A stretch of 64,000 bases of DNA from Zoroaster sp. YZ-2022 (lineage: Eukaryota > Echinodermata > Asteroidea > Forcipulatida > Zoroasteridae): assembly GCA_029582265.1 (NCBI GenBank), contig CM055817.1, positions 26,592,258-26,656,257 on the forward strand, read 5' to 3'. The first letter of the stretch is position 1. The number at the start of each line of letters is the position of its first letter. The notes beneath the pieces were generated by a model. It had not been told where the DNA came from and did no database searches. It was given only the letters and a program-made list of their open reading frames with translations. Positions 22,934 through 30,767 of this stretch are shown one piece after another. The position numbers and the translations under genes are program-made.

Positions 22934-25460
22934 GGTGTCCCCATAAAAAGTATACCGAGATCAAAATTACTGTAATGGCAAAACTACTTTATATATGGGA
23001 AAGAGAAATATATCTCTAGAAAGGGTAGAATGTCCTCTTTGCAATGGTATACAGCTTGTGATGTTATTGACACAGGTGAGTGAACGAATTAGACAGATGT
23101 TAAGGGTACTGAAAGCAGGACTGTGACAAGTTTGCATATATGAACAACAAATCTCAACCATGCAAGTGTGCAGAATACCAAATGCCTTTGCTTTTTCAAC
23201 ACATTCTTGAAAACAAGGAATGTACCTAAAACAATGTAATCTGCTTTGTTTTCGCTACTTACCTCAAAAGTTTAATGTGCAGGTTTTTTAACCCTCCTAG
23301 GAGGGAGTGGATGTACTCCAGTTCTCGAAAAGTGGTTTTTTTTTAGCACTGCCCCTTTAATACTCGACCAAAAAACCAGACACTACTTGACTTTGTCACC
23401 TTTGACCCACTCTACATGTAGGAGCATGCTGGAGTTGAAGGTGTATCGGGTTACATGTGAAATCTCGCATAATGATCTGTTTGCATAGGGTCTGTGTGTG
23501 TTTTGATATGTACATATTCTTAGCGTCTGGGGTGTATTGAAATACACACCAGTTGGCAGACACACACACTGTTGATGATTGATGGGCCACTGGTTGGTTG
23601 TAGAACAGCTGTTATGTATCTAGTTGTGTGGATGTTATTGATGTCAATGGGAATGCAGAAAACAATTTTAATATAATTACAACCTGCGGCGCGTAAGCCC
23701 TACTGTTTTTTACAGTAGGTAAATTAGGGTGCCACTGAAAAGAGGAGGGGTGCCACGTTTAGATAAAGTCGTCGGAGGTTTAAACAATATTAGGGCTCAA
23801 ATATACTTGTAAATAGTGAAACAAACATAAAAACATCATGGGCACCCTGTATTATTTTTAAGTCATTCTAGACACCGTTAAATTAGTGGGTGTATTGCAA
23901 TACATCCACTGCTGAGTTAGTGTAAAGTTTTCTACTTAATGCCCAGGAGGGTTAAAATGTTTTTTGGACCTTTGTTATTCAAATATGCAAACTTGTCACA
24001 GTCCTGCTTTCAGTACCCTTAACATCTGTCTAATTTGTTCACTCATCTGTGTCAATAACATCACAAGCTGTATACCATTGCAAAGAGGACATTCTGCCCT
24101 TTCTAGAGATATATTTCTCTTTCCCATATATAAAGTAGTTTTGCCATTACAGTAATTTTTATCTCGGTATACTTTTTATGGGGACACCCTGTATATATAT
24201 AATTTCAGGTCAGTTTCTCCATATGAATCTACTTTGTGTACAATCACATAAAAGGCTTGCGTCCCGTTAATTGTGTGATCCCCGCTACTGCCGTTACCCG
24301 GGTTGTTTGCATCTGACCGGGGCTTGATCCCTGGCTACTCGGCAGATATGGTTTGGCCTCTGACCTGGCCCCATAGACCAATAGATAATTGGCATAAGTG
24401 GACCGCCCACCAACATAGGGGCTGGATAGCTGAGTTGGTAGAGCGCTCGTACGGTAATCGAGAGGTCGCGGGTTCGAGTCCGGCATCAGCCAATTTTTCT
24501 TTGCTCGCGAACCGTTTATAATATTTCAGGTCAGTTTATCCATATAAATCTACTTTGTGTTCAACCACATAAAAGAGTTAATTGTGTGATCCCCGCTACT
24601 GCCGTTACCCGGGTTGTTTGCATATGACCGGGGCTTGATCCCTGGCTACTCGGCAGATATGGTTTGGTCTCCGACCTGGCCCCATAGAGCAATAGATAAT
24701 TGGCATAAGTGGAACGCCCACCAACATAGGGGCTGGTTAGCTCCGTTGGTAGAGCGCTCGTACGGTAATCGAGAGGTCGCGGGTTCGAGTCCAGCATCAG
24801 CCAATTTTTCTTTGCTCGCGAACTGTTTATATATATATATGTTCACTTCTGATACTCCTATTGACTTTTCTAGACTGATGCTTATCTTTAATTGGCTACT
24901 ATTTTCCCGCCTTTTTGGATACCGCCCCATGATCCTTTGCTTTCCCTTTTCACTATAATTGGATGTGTTTTAATTTGTTTTGTACTTTGTCAAAGCCTCT
25001 GATGAAGGTCCGGTTTATATAGTCTACAAATTACAAAATTGAAATATTACTTTGAGTCTAAATGATTATAATGGTATTTCGTCATCGAAAATAAAACACA
25101 AAGAAAAAAATAATAAATACATACCTGTATACTTTGCGCAGCAGAACGCGAATCTATTTCATAGTATCTGTATTCAGCATTTTCCGCATCTTCGGGAAAC
25201 TCTTCCGTTTCAACCGAATTGAGCTCGCAAATGCCGTTTTCTTGACTGTAATTCACTGAGACGCAATCGGGGTCACGGAGGCAGTTGGCCAGGCATCTCG
25301 TAGGAGACTTTACCCGCTCCAATCTCCGGAGTACACGGTTTTGCAGTGTGTGGCCAGATACCGTGGCCGAAAAACCTGCCGATCTTATCATGGTGTCACC
25401 GTACGCCGACGATAATAAATGACTTACAGGCAAGACTCTGGCTAATGCCAATAGTCTCAA
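14009..25460 (-). CDS. Gene C: PAN-headed family member, spliced
   Basis: Exons 3-8 are certain and open: exon 3 20003-19943 (61 nt, Thr-rich), exon 4 18650-18549, exon 5 16334-16220, exon 6 14989-14877, exon 7 14412-14182, micro-exon 14019-14009 (DDE-stop). They total 633 nt, exactly 211 codons with stop. I infer that the 5' end is the PAN/Apple exon at 25460-25125. Its donor is phase 0 and exon 3 here has a phase-0 acceptor, whereas exon 3 of D and E is phase 1. The product would be secreted: PAN domain, short Thr-rich linker, then the family C-terminal domain with WRLFWWYK, NYGECDVNVDYCF, WTFDSSNNVSHAVWEAFHD, DDDNC and GVDLLFD. NTS in exon 4 is a possible N-glycosylation site. The presumed 5.1-kb first intron carries a nest of transposons, and intron 4 carries an L2 LINE. 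The PAN-to-exon-3 join needs transcript data. Confidence 0.65.
15125..15325 (+). mobile_element. Penelope-like family 1 fragment in gene C intron 5
   Basis: The same insertion as 11335-11545, ending in the GAAACGTC family word. Shared position in copies B and C shows it was present before they duplicated. Confidence 0.7.
16661..17853 (-). mobile_element. 5'-truncated L2/CR1-group LINE with target duplication
   Basis: Copy B keeps the empty site (about 12957-12975), so the ends are defined by comparison: GACATA flanks both sides of the insert in gene C intron 4. The minus-strand frame (about 17853-17092, 250 residues) is the end of an L2-type reverse transcriptase ORF, with LDYCNSLLYGI, LHWLPIEKRIQFK and LRSSSDRTRL motifs typical of the thumb and C-terminal region. 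The catalytic motifs are lost by truncation. The 3' end, at the low-coordinate side, has a TTATTA-type tail after a T-rich and (TA)n stretch. The apparent first residues upstream of 17853 are intron sequence read through by chance. Confidence 0.88.
16745..16791. repeat. (TA)n tract in LINE 3' region
   Basis: About 20 TA units inside the L2 insert's 3' untranslated region. Confidence 0.9.
18901..18916. repeat. G homopolymer
   Basis: A run of G (about 12-13 bases) within gene C intron 3. Confidence 0.8.
19075..19235. repeat. Dispersed repeat, also at 34.5 kb
   Basis: Shares long words with 34490-34670, among them AGAAGGCGCTA, GCAATATTTTGGGTCA and TGGTACTACTGATGACATAA. It is non-coding, intronic in both genes, and of unknown class. 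Confidence 0.65.
20423..20506. repeat. (AT)n microsatellite
   Basis: About 42 AT units, the left border of the mobile-element nest. Confidence 0.95.
20507..20790 (-). mobile_element. Repeat with tRNA-like module, minus copy
   Basis: The tRNA-like part at 20604-20533 (minus) has an A box (TAGCTCAGTTGGTAGAGC) and a B box (GGTTCGAGTCC) and is followed by CTTTGCTCGC and a (TA)n tract. The body upstream matches the two tandem plus-strand copies at 24.2-24.8 kb. It lacks the piece around CCACCAACATAGGGG that those copies carry. Confidence 0.75.
20816..20883 (+). repeat. Penelope terminal direct repeat, left
   Basis: Begins TGATGATCGCATAACGCG and is preceded directly by (AT)n. It therefore lacks the base before the hammerhead core and the 5' strand of stem I that the right copy has. 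Confidence 0.88.
20833..22359 (+). CDS. Penelope-like reverse transcriptase/GIY-YIG endonuclease, N-truncated
   Basis: 508 open codons with no frameshift. Residues about 52-65 hold the catalytic motif FDIVDFYPSI. At 118-130 is MGSYDGAEVCELV, in place of the usual GLPMGS-type motif. At 150-154 is YRDDG, the catalytic Asp pair. Residues about 363-379 form a Cys cluster (DCNCRKKDLCPLQGKC) as found in the linker of these proteins. From about 382 a GIY-YIG-like nuclease follows (NIIYNAEV then HLYIGLT). The N-terminal fingers region is missing; the first 16 residues are translated terminal repeat. The protein would copy its RNA and cut target DNA. The intact frame suggests a young insertion, but truncation makes this copy unlikely to act alone. 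GC content is higher than in the flanks. Confidence 0.88.
   Translation: MKLGVTTTSVPLVLLQVINNAVRAAIAVNQWRNSTSVIEWFKNIKEKDKHTFISFDIVDFYPSISESLLRKAIAFAKKHAHISQQDTKIIMHARESLLFDKGTPWRKKGNNDLFDVTMGSYDGAEVCELVGLYILDTLSKQYGKEGIGLYRDDGLAVFKNITGSRADRIRKDITKLFKELGLSITIDGNLKITNFLDITFNLSNGKHYPFRKPNDRPMYIHKQSNHPPNIIKNLPASISRRISGISHDEDIFKKASPAYEDALRSSGYTEGLTYIDSQPTKEKRNRQRNVIWFNPPFSKNVTTNIGGIFLKLIAKHFPRNSKLNKIFNRNTVKISYSCMPNIASIIKAHNKQVSSNDKGTDRKDCNCRKKDLCPLQGKCQSSNIIYNAEVKQPNNSHLYIGLTAPPFKLRYGNHTQSFRHEKYQNSTELSKHIWQLKRNKKPFTINWSVACRSQAYNSESKRCNLCLTEKLSIINADKRILLNKRPELISKCRHENKFYLCNFKSDDT
22507..22566 (+). ncRNA. Hammerhead ribozyme (type I fold) of the Penelope-like element
   Basis: Core CTGATGA at 22524-22530 and GAAA at 22544-22547. 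Stem I: AGTTGT (22518-22523) pairs perfectly with ACAACT (22557-22562), and beyond a 7-base internal loop TGGT (22507-22510) pairs with ACCA (22563-22566). Stem II: CGC (22532-22534) with GCG (22540-22542). Stem III: ACT (22547-22549) with AGT (22553-22555) over a 3-base loop. The predicted cut is after T22556. A U-U mismatch sits where the first pair of stem II is normally G-C, which may weaken activity. Short stem III is known for Penelope hammerheads. Confidence 0.8.
22525..22592 (+). repeat. Penelope terminal direct repeat, right
   Basis: Second copy of the 68-bp repeat; it runs directly into (TA)n and overlaps the ribozyme. Confidence 0.88.
22592..22657. repeat. (TA)n microsatellite
   Basis: About 33 TA units between the Penelope element and the MITE. 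Confidence 0.95.
22658..22867. mobile_element. TA-flanked MITE, 210 bp
   Basis: Terminal inverted repeats of about 28 bp: the left end starts ACTGAACAAAATTATAAACG, and the right end read in reverse starts ACTGAGCAAAAATATAAACG; both continue into CCCCATG. It is flanked by TA on both sides within (TA)n. Size, TIRs and TA target fit a Tc1/mariner-derived MITE. Confidence 0.85.
22868..22930. repeat. (TA)n microsatellite
   Basis: About 31 TA units between two TIR elements. Confidence 0.95.
22931..24191. mobile_element. Non-autonomous long-TIR transposon, TA target
   Basis: A 1261-bp element with terminal inverted repeats of about 220 bp (22931-23150 and 23972-24191), starting CAGGGTGTCCCCATAAAAAG and flanked by TA. 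Termini and target suggest a Tc1/mariner-related DNA transposon. No transposase frame in the middle; internal words GTGTATTGAAATACA and GTGTATTGCAATACA and the paired AGGAGGGTTAA/TTAACCCTCCT words are subterminal inverted repeats. Confidence 0.88.
24206..24520 (+). mobile_element. Repeat with tRNA-like module, plus copy 1
   Basis: A unit of about 310 bp ending in a tRNA-like module at 24420-24491, with A box TAGCTGAGTTGGTAGAGC and B box GGTTCGAGTCC, then TTTCTTTGCTCGCGAACCG. Acceptor-like ends GGCTG and CAGCC pair. Unlike most SINEs, the tRNA-like part is at the 3' end of the unit. Confidence 0.75.
24523..24833 (+). mobile_element. Repeat with tRNA-like module, plus copy 2
   Basis: Tandem copy of the preceding unit, with its tRNA-like module at 24731-24802. 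It ends in a short (TA)n. A few substitutions, including GCTCCG for GCTGAG in the A box, argue against a working tRNA. Confidence 0.75.
25125..25460 (-). CDS. PAN/Apple domain exon with signal-like start
   Basis: The minus-strand frame gives a hydrophobic stretch (RLLALARVLPVSHLLSSAYG), apt as a signal peptide. A PAN/Apple domain follows with four Cys (SPTRC, LANC, PDC, GIC) and the family words CVSVNYS and CELN, ending YRYYEID. A clean donor (ACAG then GTATGT) closes the exon at 25125 in phase 0. PAN domains bind proteins or sugars in secreted proteins. There is no in-frame ATG at the hydrophobic start; the codon there is TTG, so the Met may come from an unseen short exon, or the start has been lost. 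It is proposed as the 5' part of gene C. Confidence 0.8.
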
Positions 25461-25794
25461 TCTGTGTACATTTTGAACGAGTTGAGTTGTTACAGTTATG
25501 ATTTAAGTAACATTTTTCATTTTGACAGTGCCGGTAGCTGCAAACGTGATAGCCTATTGCATTTGCATACACAAGTGCTCCAACGCATGTAGTTGTGTAT
25601 TACAAATAACAATGACACTTTGTCATATTATGACGAATTACATGGCACGAGAACCCTTCCTTCTCATTAATCAATTAATATTTTGTTCAAACAAAGATTT
25701 TTCTCATTTGCCATCCAATGATTTGCTTTCCACTGCAGACACCTGGCGAATGGACCAAAATCATCATGCGTCAGATGTTGATATTTCATTTCTA

Positions 25795-25965
25795 AATATC
25801 AAAGGCCCCCTGCGTAGTGTGGCCTAATTTGATTGGTTGTTTGTCGTGACGTAATTGGCATATCTAATGTGCTGTAAGACAGCGCGCAGCATGTGTGCGC
25901 ACCCACGTTATTGCATGGATTACTTCAATACCACTTTGATCAATATCTTCAAACCAAAACCCGAT
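25795..25965 (-). promoter_or_regulatory. Conserved upstream module of gene C
   Basis: Closely resembles 36551-36722 upstream of gene D, in the same orientation. Conserved islands include GATTGGTT (CCAAT on the gene strand), TGACGTAATTG (CRE/ATF-like), GACAGCGCGCAGC and CACTTTGATCAATA. Both copies start about 0.3 kb upstream of the first coding exon, which suggests a duplicated promoter or enhancer. Confidence 0.6.
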
Positions 25966-26814
25966 ATTATCAAATGATGACAATAATTATTTCATCTACA
26001 TATTGTGAAGTGTGCAAATCAACCTGAGGGTAATACAAGTTATTACGAAATCGAGTGTCACCTGTTTCAATATCTAAAAGTTAACAGCAGTTATTGTATT
26101 TAATGAAACATTGTTTCAACAAGTGCAGGGATTGATGTTGACTACGCAGGTTAATTTGTAACAGTAATGTACGCCATGAGATAATTATGTTGGTGTAATA
26201 TACATTTGAAACGCATAGGTTCTGTTTTTGTATCAATTTTTTTTATAGATATGTTGCCATGAAAGAAGCACACCGTGGTATTTAGATGTGGTAGCTAAAC
26301 AAACCCACTCGTGTCTTACCAACTGTAAATAACAACCTTTTTTCAATGACTACCTGGATTTTAATCGATAACATTTTGCTAGACAGATCTGTTCCAGTTG
26401 ACTAAATCACATTGTGGCAATACGTAGCGCTGTCTTACCGTGTCAATACTAAGCATAATATATTATTATAATTATAACATTATAATTTGGTGAGCGCCAT
26501 GTATGCCCATGCACAGCAAACGCGTAGGCAAAACAAACATTTAAAATGTATCAACTGTACGTGAAATATCTCATTTCAAAATATTTGTTTTCCTTTCCTT
26601 CAGGAAATTATTCATGTTCCATTTAAAACTCAAATTAAGAATTATCAATTTACACGGTATAGTTTTGGTAATGGCTGGTAAATCAATACAATTTTCGCCC
26701 ATGGTTGTACTACAAGTAAATATGTATCGAAATGAATTTAATGGAGGTCCTGCCAGAAATTGCTGGTTTTAACATGGACGAGCATCTTTAATGCAAATCA
26801 ACTGCATTCAAATT

Positions 26815-26885
26815 CCTCCTGAAGACGATCACAGAATACTGATCGAAAAGTCGAACTATCACACCACCAGTTTTTCTAAGAAGAA
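26815..26885 (+). repeat. Degenerate Penelope family 1 end
   Basis: Contains CCTGAAGACGATCAC, then CTGATCGAAAAGTCGA, the family signature with the GAAAC core mutated. Confidence 0.55.
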
Positions 26886-26889
26886 CAAA

Positions 26890-27790
26890 AATTACTTGAC
26901 AGATAGTTCAAACCTTACTCTTAAAATCGTACTCAAACAGGAATAAGAGGTCCATCTGTAATGGCAAAATACTGCAAATATTACTGCATTCAAATTTAAT
27001 TGTGATAGATTGATATGTCTACATTATATTTCATTAAAGCAATCGTTGAGATAAAAGACAAACAAATTGACTTATGACATTGGAATAATTTTCATACGAT
27101 ATCATGATGAACGGACTCCACTGAGCAACATACAAAAATAGTTTTATTGAAAACAAAATACTGTGAAACAATGGTTCTGTATGCCAACTGGTTTTGCAAA
27201 ACATTCAAAAATACTCGAATCTGGATAATTCCAGTTACCATGCAATCAGATCCTTGCCCAGAAGCATGGATATTTGGTAAAATACGTATCTACATAAAAC
27301 TGTATTTCATAGGCCGTCTAATATTTTACCCAATTGCTCCATTATACATCTCTATTTAACTGATAGAGATAGCGTCCATGTCATAGAGCGATAAGACACT
27401 CTTCATTTTGCAAGGCCAACCACAGAAAAAAAAGTTTGTTTAATGTTCTATATTACTACGTTCGCTACGTTCAGTATTATCAAAACCAAACAGAGAGAGC
27501 GACGACATAGAATTTGCTAGTTTTGATAAGCCAACCTGAAAGGAAAAACAATTTTTAATTTCCTGCATGAATTTTTTGAGGCAGTTTATGCATCGTTACG
27601 TCTAGCAACATGTACAACAAAGCCGTCGCAAGCGTAACGGATTGTTGCTATATGTAACTATTATAAGCTTGTAGCTGTTACACTGAAATTAATTTAATAT
27701 AAGATAAGGGTCACATTTAATTTTAGTTGCCAGGGTGATGGCAACGATGTGCTCGTTTTAAGCCAACCTCAAAGAAAACAAATTCTGCGT
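26890..27790. other. No recognisable gene
   Basis: AT-rich, no family exon. Two related words (AGCCAACCTGAAAGGAAAAA and AGCCAACCTCAAAGAAAAC) recur at about 27530 and 27757. Confidence 0.4.
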
Positions 27791-27799
27791 GATTTTTTT

Positions 27800-29490
27800 T
27801 GGGATAATCAATTGATCAGTGCTTTCCATGTGCATAAGGAGCAAGACAACAGAGGCATTTAATGTATGTTCAGTCTTACGTATGAAATGAGTCTCAAATA
27901 CAAACAGCACTTATTGGAAATTAAGTCCACACGTACTTTCTGACAAACTGATATTTACTAATTTCAGAATGAAATAAAGAGGGTGACGTTACAAGTATAA
28001 AATATTACTTGGACATGAAGTAGCTACGAAAATTGTCTGACGACGTAATTATTATTTTTAACAAACATCTAGATATCTCATCACTGTCTGAAAGCAAGAT
28101 AACACTGGATTTAAAATACATTACGTAACAATTTATACATCAGTTGACATACACCACTTACGTAACAATACACACTATTTAACACACCACTGTTGGTTGT
28201 CAAACATTTAATGTTCACTATTCGATTTGGAGCTAAATAAATTGTTTTTATTGTTTGTCCAATAATTTATCAGATCTACGATCTCAAAGCAATCTAACCA
28301 CGATATATGCACGATCGATATTGAAATAGTTAAAACATTTATAATGAAATCAATTCTAACATATTGCTTGTTAAGAAAGCAATCTAACAATATCTCTTTA
28401 CGATAATACTGAAACACTGAATACATTCATATATGTGATGTATTTATTTAAATTGGACACCCATTTAGTTCATGACTGTTAATGTTCACATATGTATTAT
28501 TATGAAATCAAATTAGTAAGTAATCAGATTGTAACCATGTTTTGTCTATTATCTATTGGTAAGGAAACATATATTGACTATCTAAAGACTGATTTGTTCT
28601 AAATGAGATTCCATTTATTTGATGGCAAGATGAATTGCAACAAATTTCATTGATCATTCAACCATAGCCAGTGGATTGCTAGCTTGTCAACACTGGCAAA
28701 CAAATTAAAACGTACGATGAGCCAACAAATGAAAAACAAGTTGACAAAATTACATTTTCAGAGATTACCATGAAACAACCATAATGTGAGGTATTGCTTT
28801 TTAAACAAATTTAGCTACAGTCTCTGGGGCAACTAAACCAGCACAGCCAATTATGCGACATATCACATACAGCATTATGTTACATGTACTTACCTTCTGT
28901 ACCATGTTGTCCATGAAAGTTTGAATGATTTCTCCCTTCAAAGACCTTTATGAGACACACACGCCCCTCGATAATCAAGACCGGTATACCACATGGACTG
29001 AAAAAACTAAAACCATTTTTGCTAAACACAGCACAAATATCGCCTCAATAAATACAATATATTTACGGTTTTAAAGTCCTTACCAAAATAGACGCCACAG
29101 CATTTTTTTTTTATTATCAGATTATCAAATTATCGAACTATTATCTGAAAACTTACTTGTTGTTTAATTTGTACACATACCATTCATTTGAAGGGCTTTC
29201 GTCTTAGAGAAAACTGGAACTGTTATGTTGAATTTTAAAATTAAAGTTTTGTTTTATCAGCATATTTACTTTGTTTTTACCAAAATCTACCATGCCATGT
29301 TTCTTAGCTGACAGTTTCATACTTTATGAGTTAGACTAATTAGCACATGTATATATAAAATCTTACTTTTTGTTTAGTTGGTACACCTAGCATTTCTTGT
29401 CTGAATTTTATGTTGAATTTACAAAAGTCACCATTATGCAATTTATTGTAACAATTTTTCTTTTTTTTCTCAAAAATGTAAGCATGTATT
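27800..29490 (+). repeat. Spacer block R, copy 3
   Basis: Same orientation as R2, from the CAATTGATCAGTG word to the TTTTTCTCAAAAA region. It is more diverged and shorter than R1/R2 and lies 3' of gene D. Confidence 0.8.
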
Positions 29491-29899
29491 ATGACTGTGA
29501 CTTTCCAGAAACATTTGTTTGTCGTTTTCTCAGATAAGGGAGCATCTGTTGTGAGGAAAGTTGCACCGATTAGTTTTATTTCTTGAAAACTAGATAAAAT
29601 GAACGTTTCGTTATCATGAAGTGGCACCTTTTGTAAAAGGAAATCTAAACAAATTAAGATTTTTACATTGTGAGCAATGTGAAGAAAGGGTTGTTCACGA
29701 AGTGACACTTGAGTTTATACAATGTAAGGGTAGAGGTTGATATTGTGGTTGAAAAAAGCTTCAGATGCGCTACAGTAGCTCGGGGCTGTATACTCCCCAG
29801 GGAGCTGAGAAAATTTAAGGATTGACATTGGCCCAATGACCAGGGATAATAATGTAAAAGCGCCTTGTATCATTTCGCAATTTGGCACTCTCTAAATCC

Positions 29900-30450
29900 A
29901 GTTATTATTAGTATTAATGTGCTACCAGAAGTCTGTTCGCTCTGTTCACATCGTAGCCCTATATAGCAGTGTAATTAATTAGATCCAGTGTCTTGATGAT
30001 AGCCACTGGGTCGTCAAGTGAGCGTTGTGCGTACACTTTATGCGCGTGTTATGGTAATTTGCGCTGATGTACTTCTGCCAGCCAATGATCGCTAAATATA
30101 TTCCGTGCGTACGCAACGTACTATTGTGGCCCTTCGATCTAAAAACATGTGCCCTGAACAGATCCCGCACGGTGCGCAGTCTGCCATAACCCAATGCATT
30201 GTACTCAAAATGCGTACACGCACAACAAGCGTGGTAACGAGGTTTGCTGCCCTGCCCGGACTGTCGTTGGACATCGTGGGATTAGGTACCGTACTCTATG
30301 CTGGAAGGTACTTCATAGAACTAGACGCAATCTCAAACTAGACGCGGGTGAATTCGCTAAATGTGTAGAGCAGCAGAGAATACAAGGGCGTCACTTCGTG
30401 AACTTGAACACTAGCAGCTAATACATGTTTGCTCGTTCAACGAATACTTT
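29900..30450. repeat. Intergenic segment paralogous to 42.8-43.45 kb
   Basis: Shares CAGTCTGCCATAACCCA, AAGGTACTTCATAGAACTAG and the GCGTCACTTCGTGAA region with the segment 3' of gene E. It carries the empty site for the SINE at 43 kb. No coding evidence. Confidence 0.6.
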
Positions 30451-30767
30451 CCTATTAAAACGTGAAAGAATCCAAAAAATTAAAATAAATCGTTCAAAAG
30501 CGTGTAAAAGGGAGAAAGCGTGTTTCAAAATAGACAACTTTTGATTTCTTCAAATGTTAATTTTATCCTGTGGGTAGTTGAGTGTCACTTCCTGGCATCG
30601 GCGGCAATTTGATATCAAATACCAATATTGTACTTTCTATTTAACGATTACGTTGAATATTGTACTATGCTGTGTGTTGTCTTAGGCGCTGTAACATGAA
30701 CGAACACGAGTGTATACAATCATACCAGCGACAATCATCACAAACACTCGATGTTGACATACTAAGC

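Noticed and set aside
24420..24491. Functional tRNA gene
   Set aside because: A and B boxes are good, but the anticodon arm is irregular and the same module recurs with a fixed non-tRNA body, so it is a repeat family.
30092..30421. Overlapping small frames on both strands at 30.1-30.4 kb
   Set aside because: No domain, splice signals or codon conservation with the paralogous segment at 42.8-43.4 kb, where the frames are broken.
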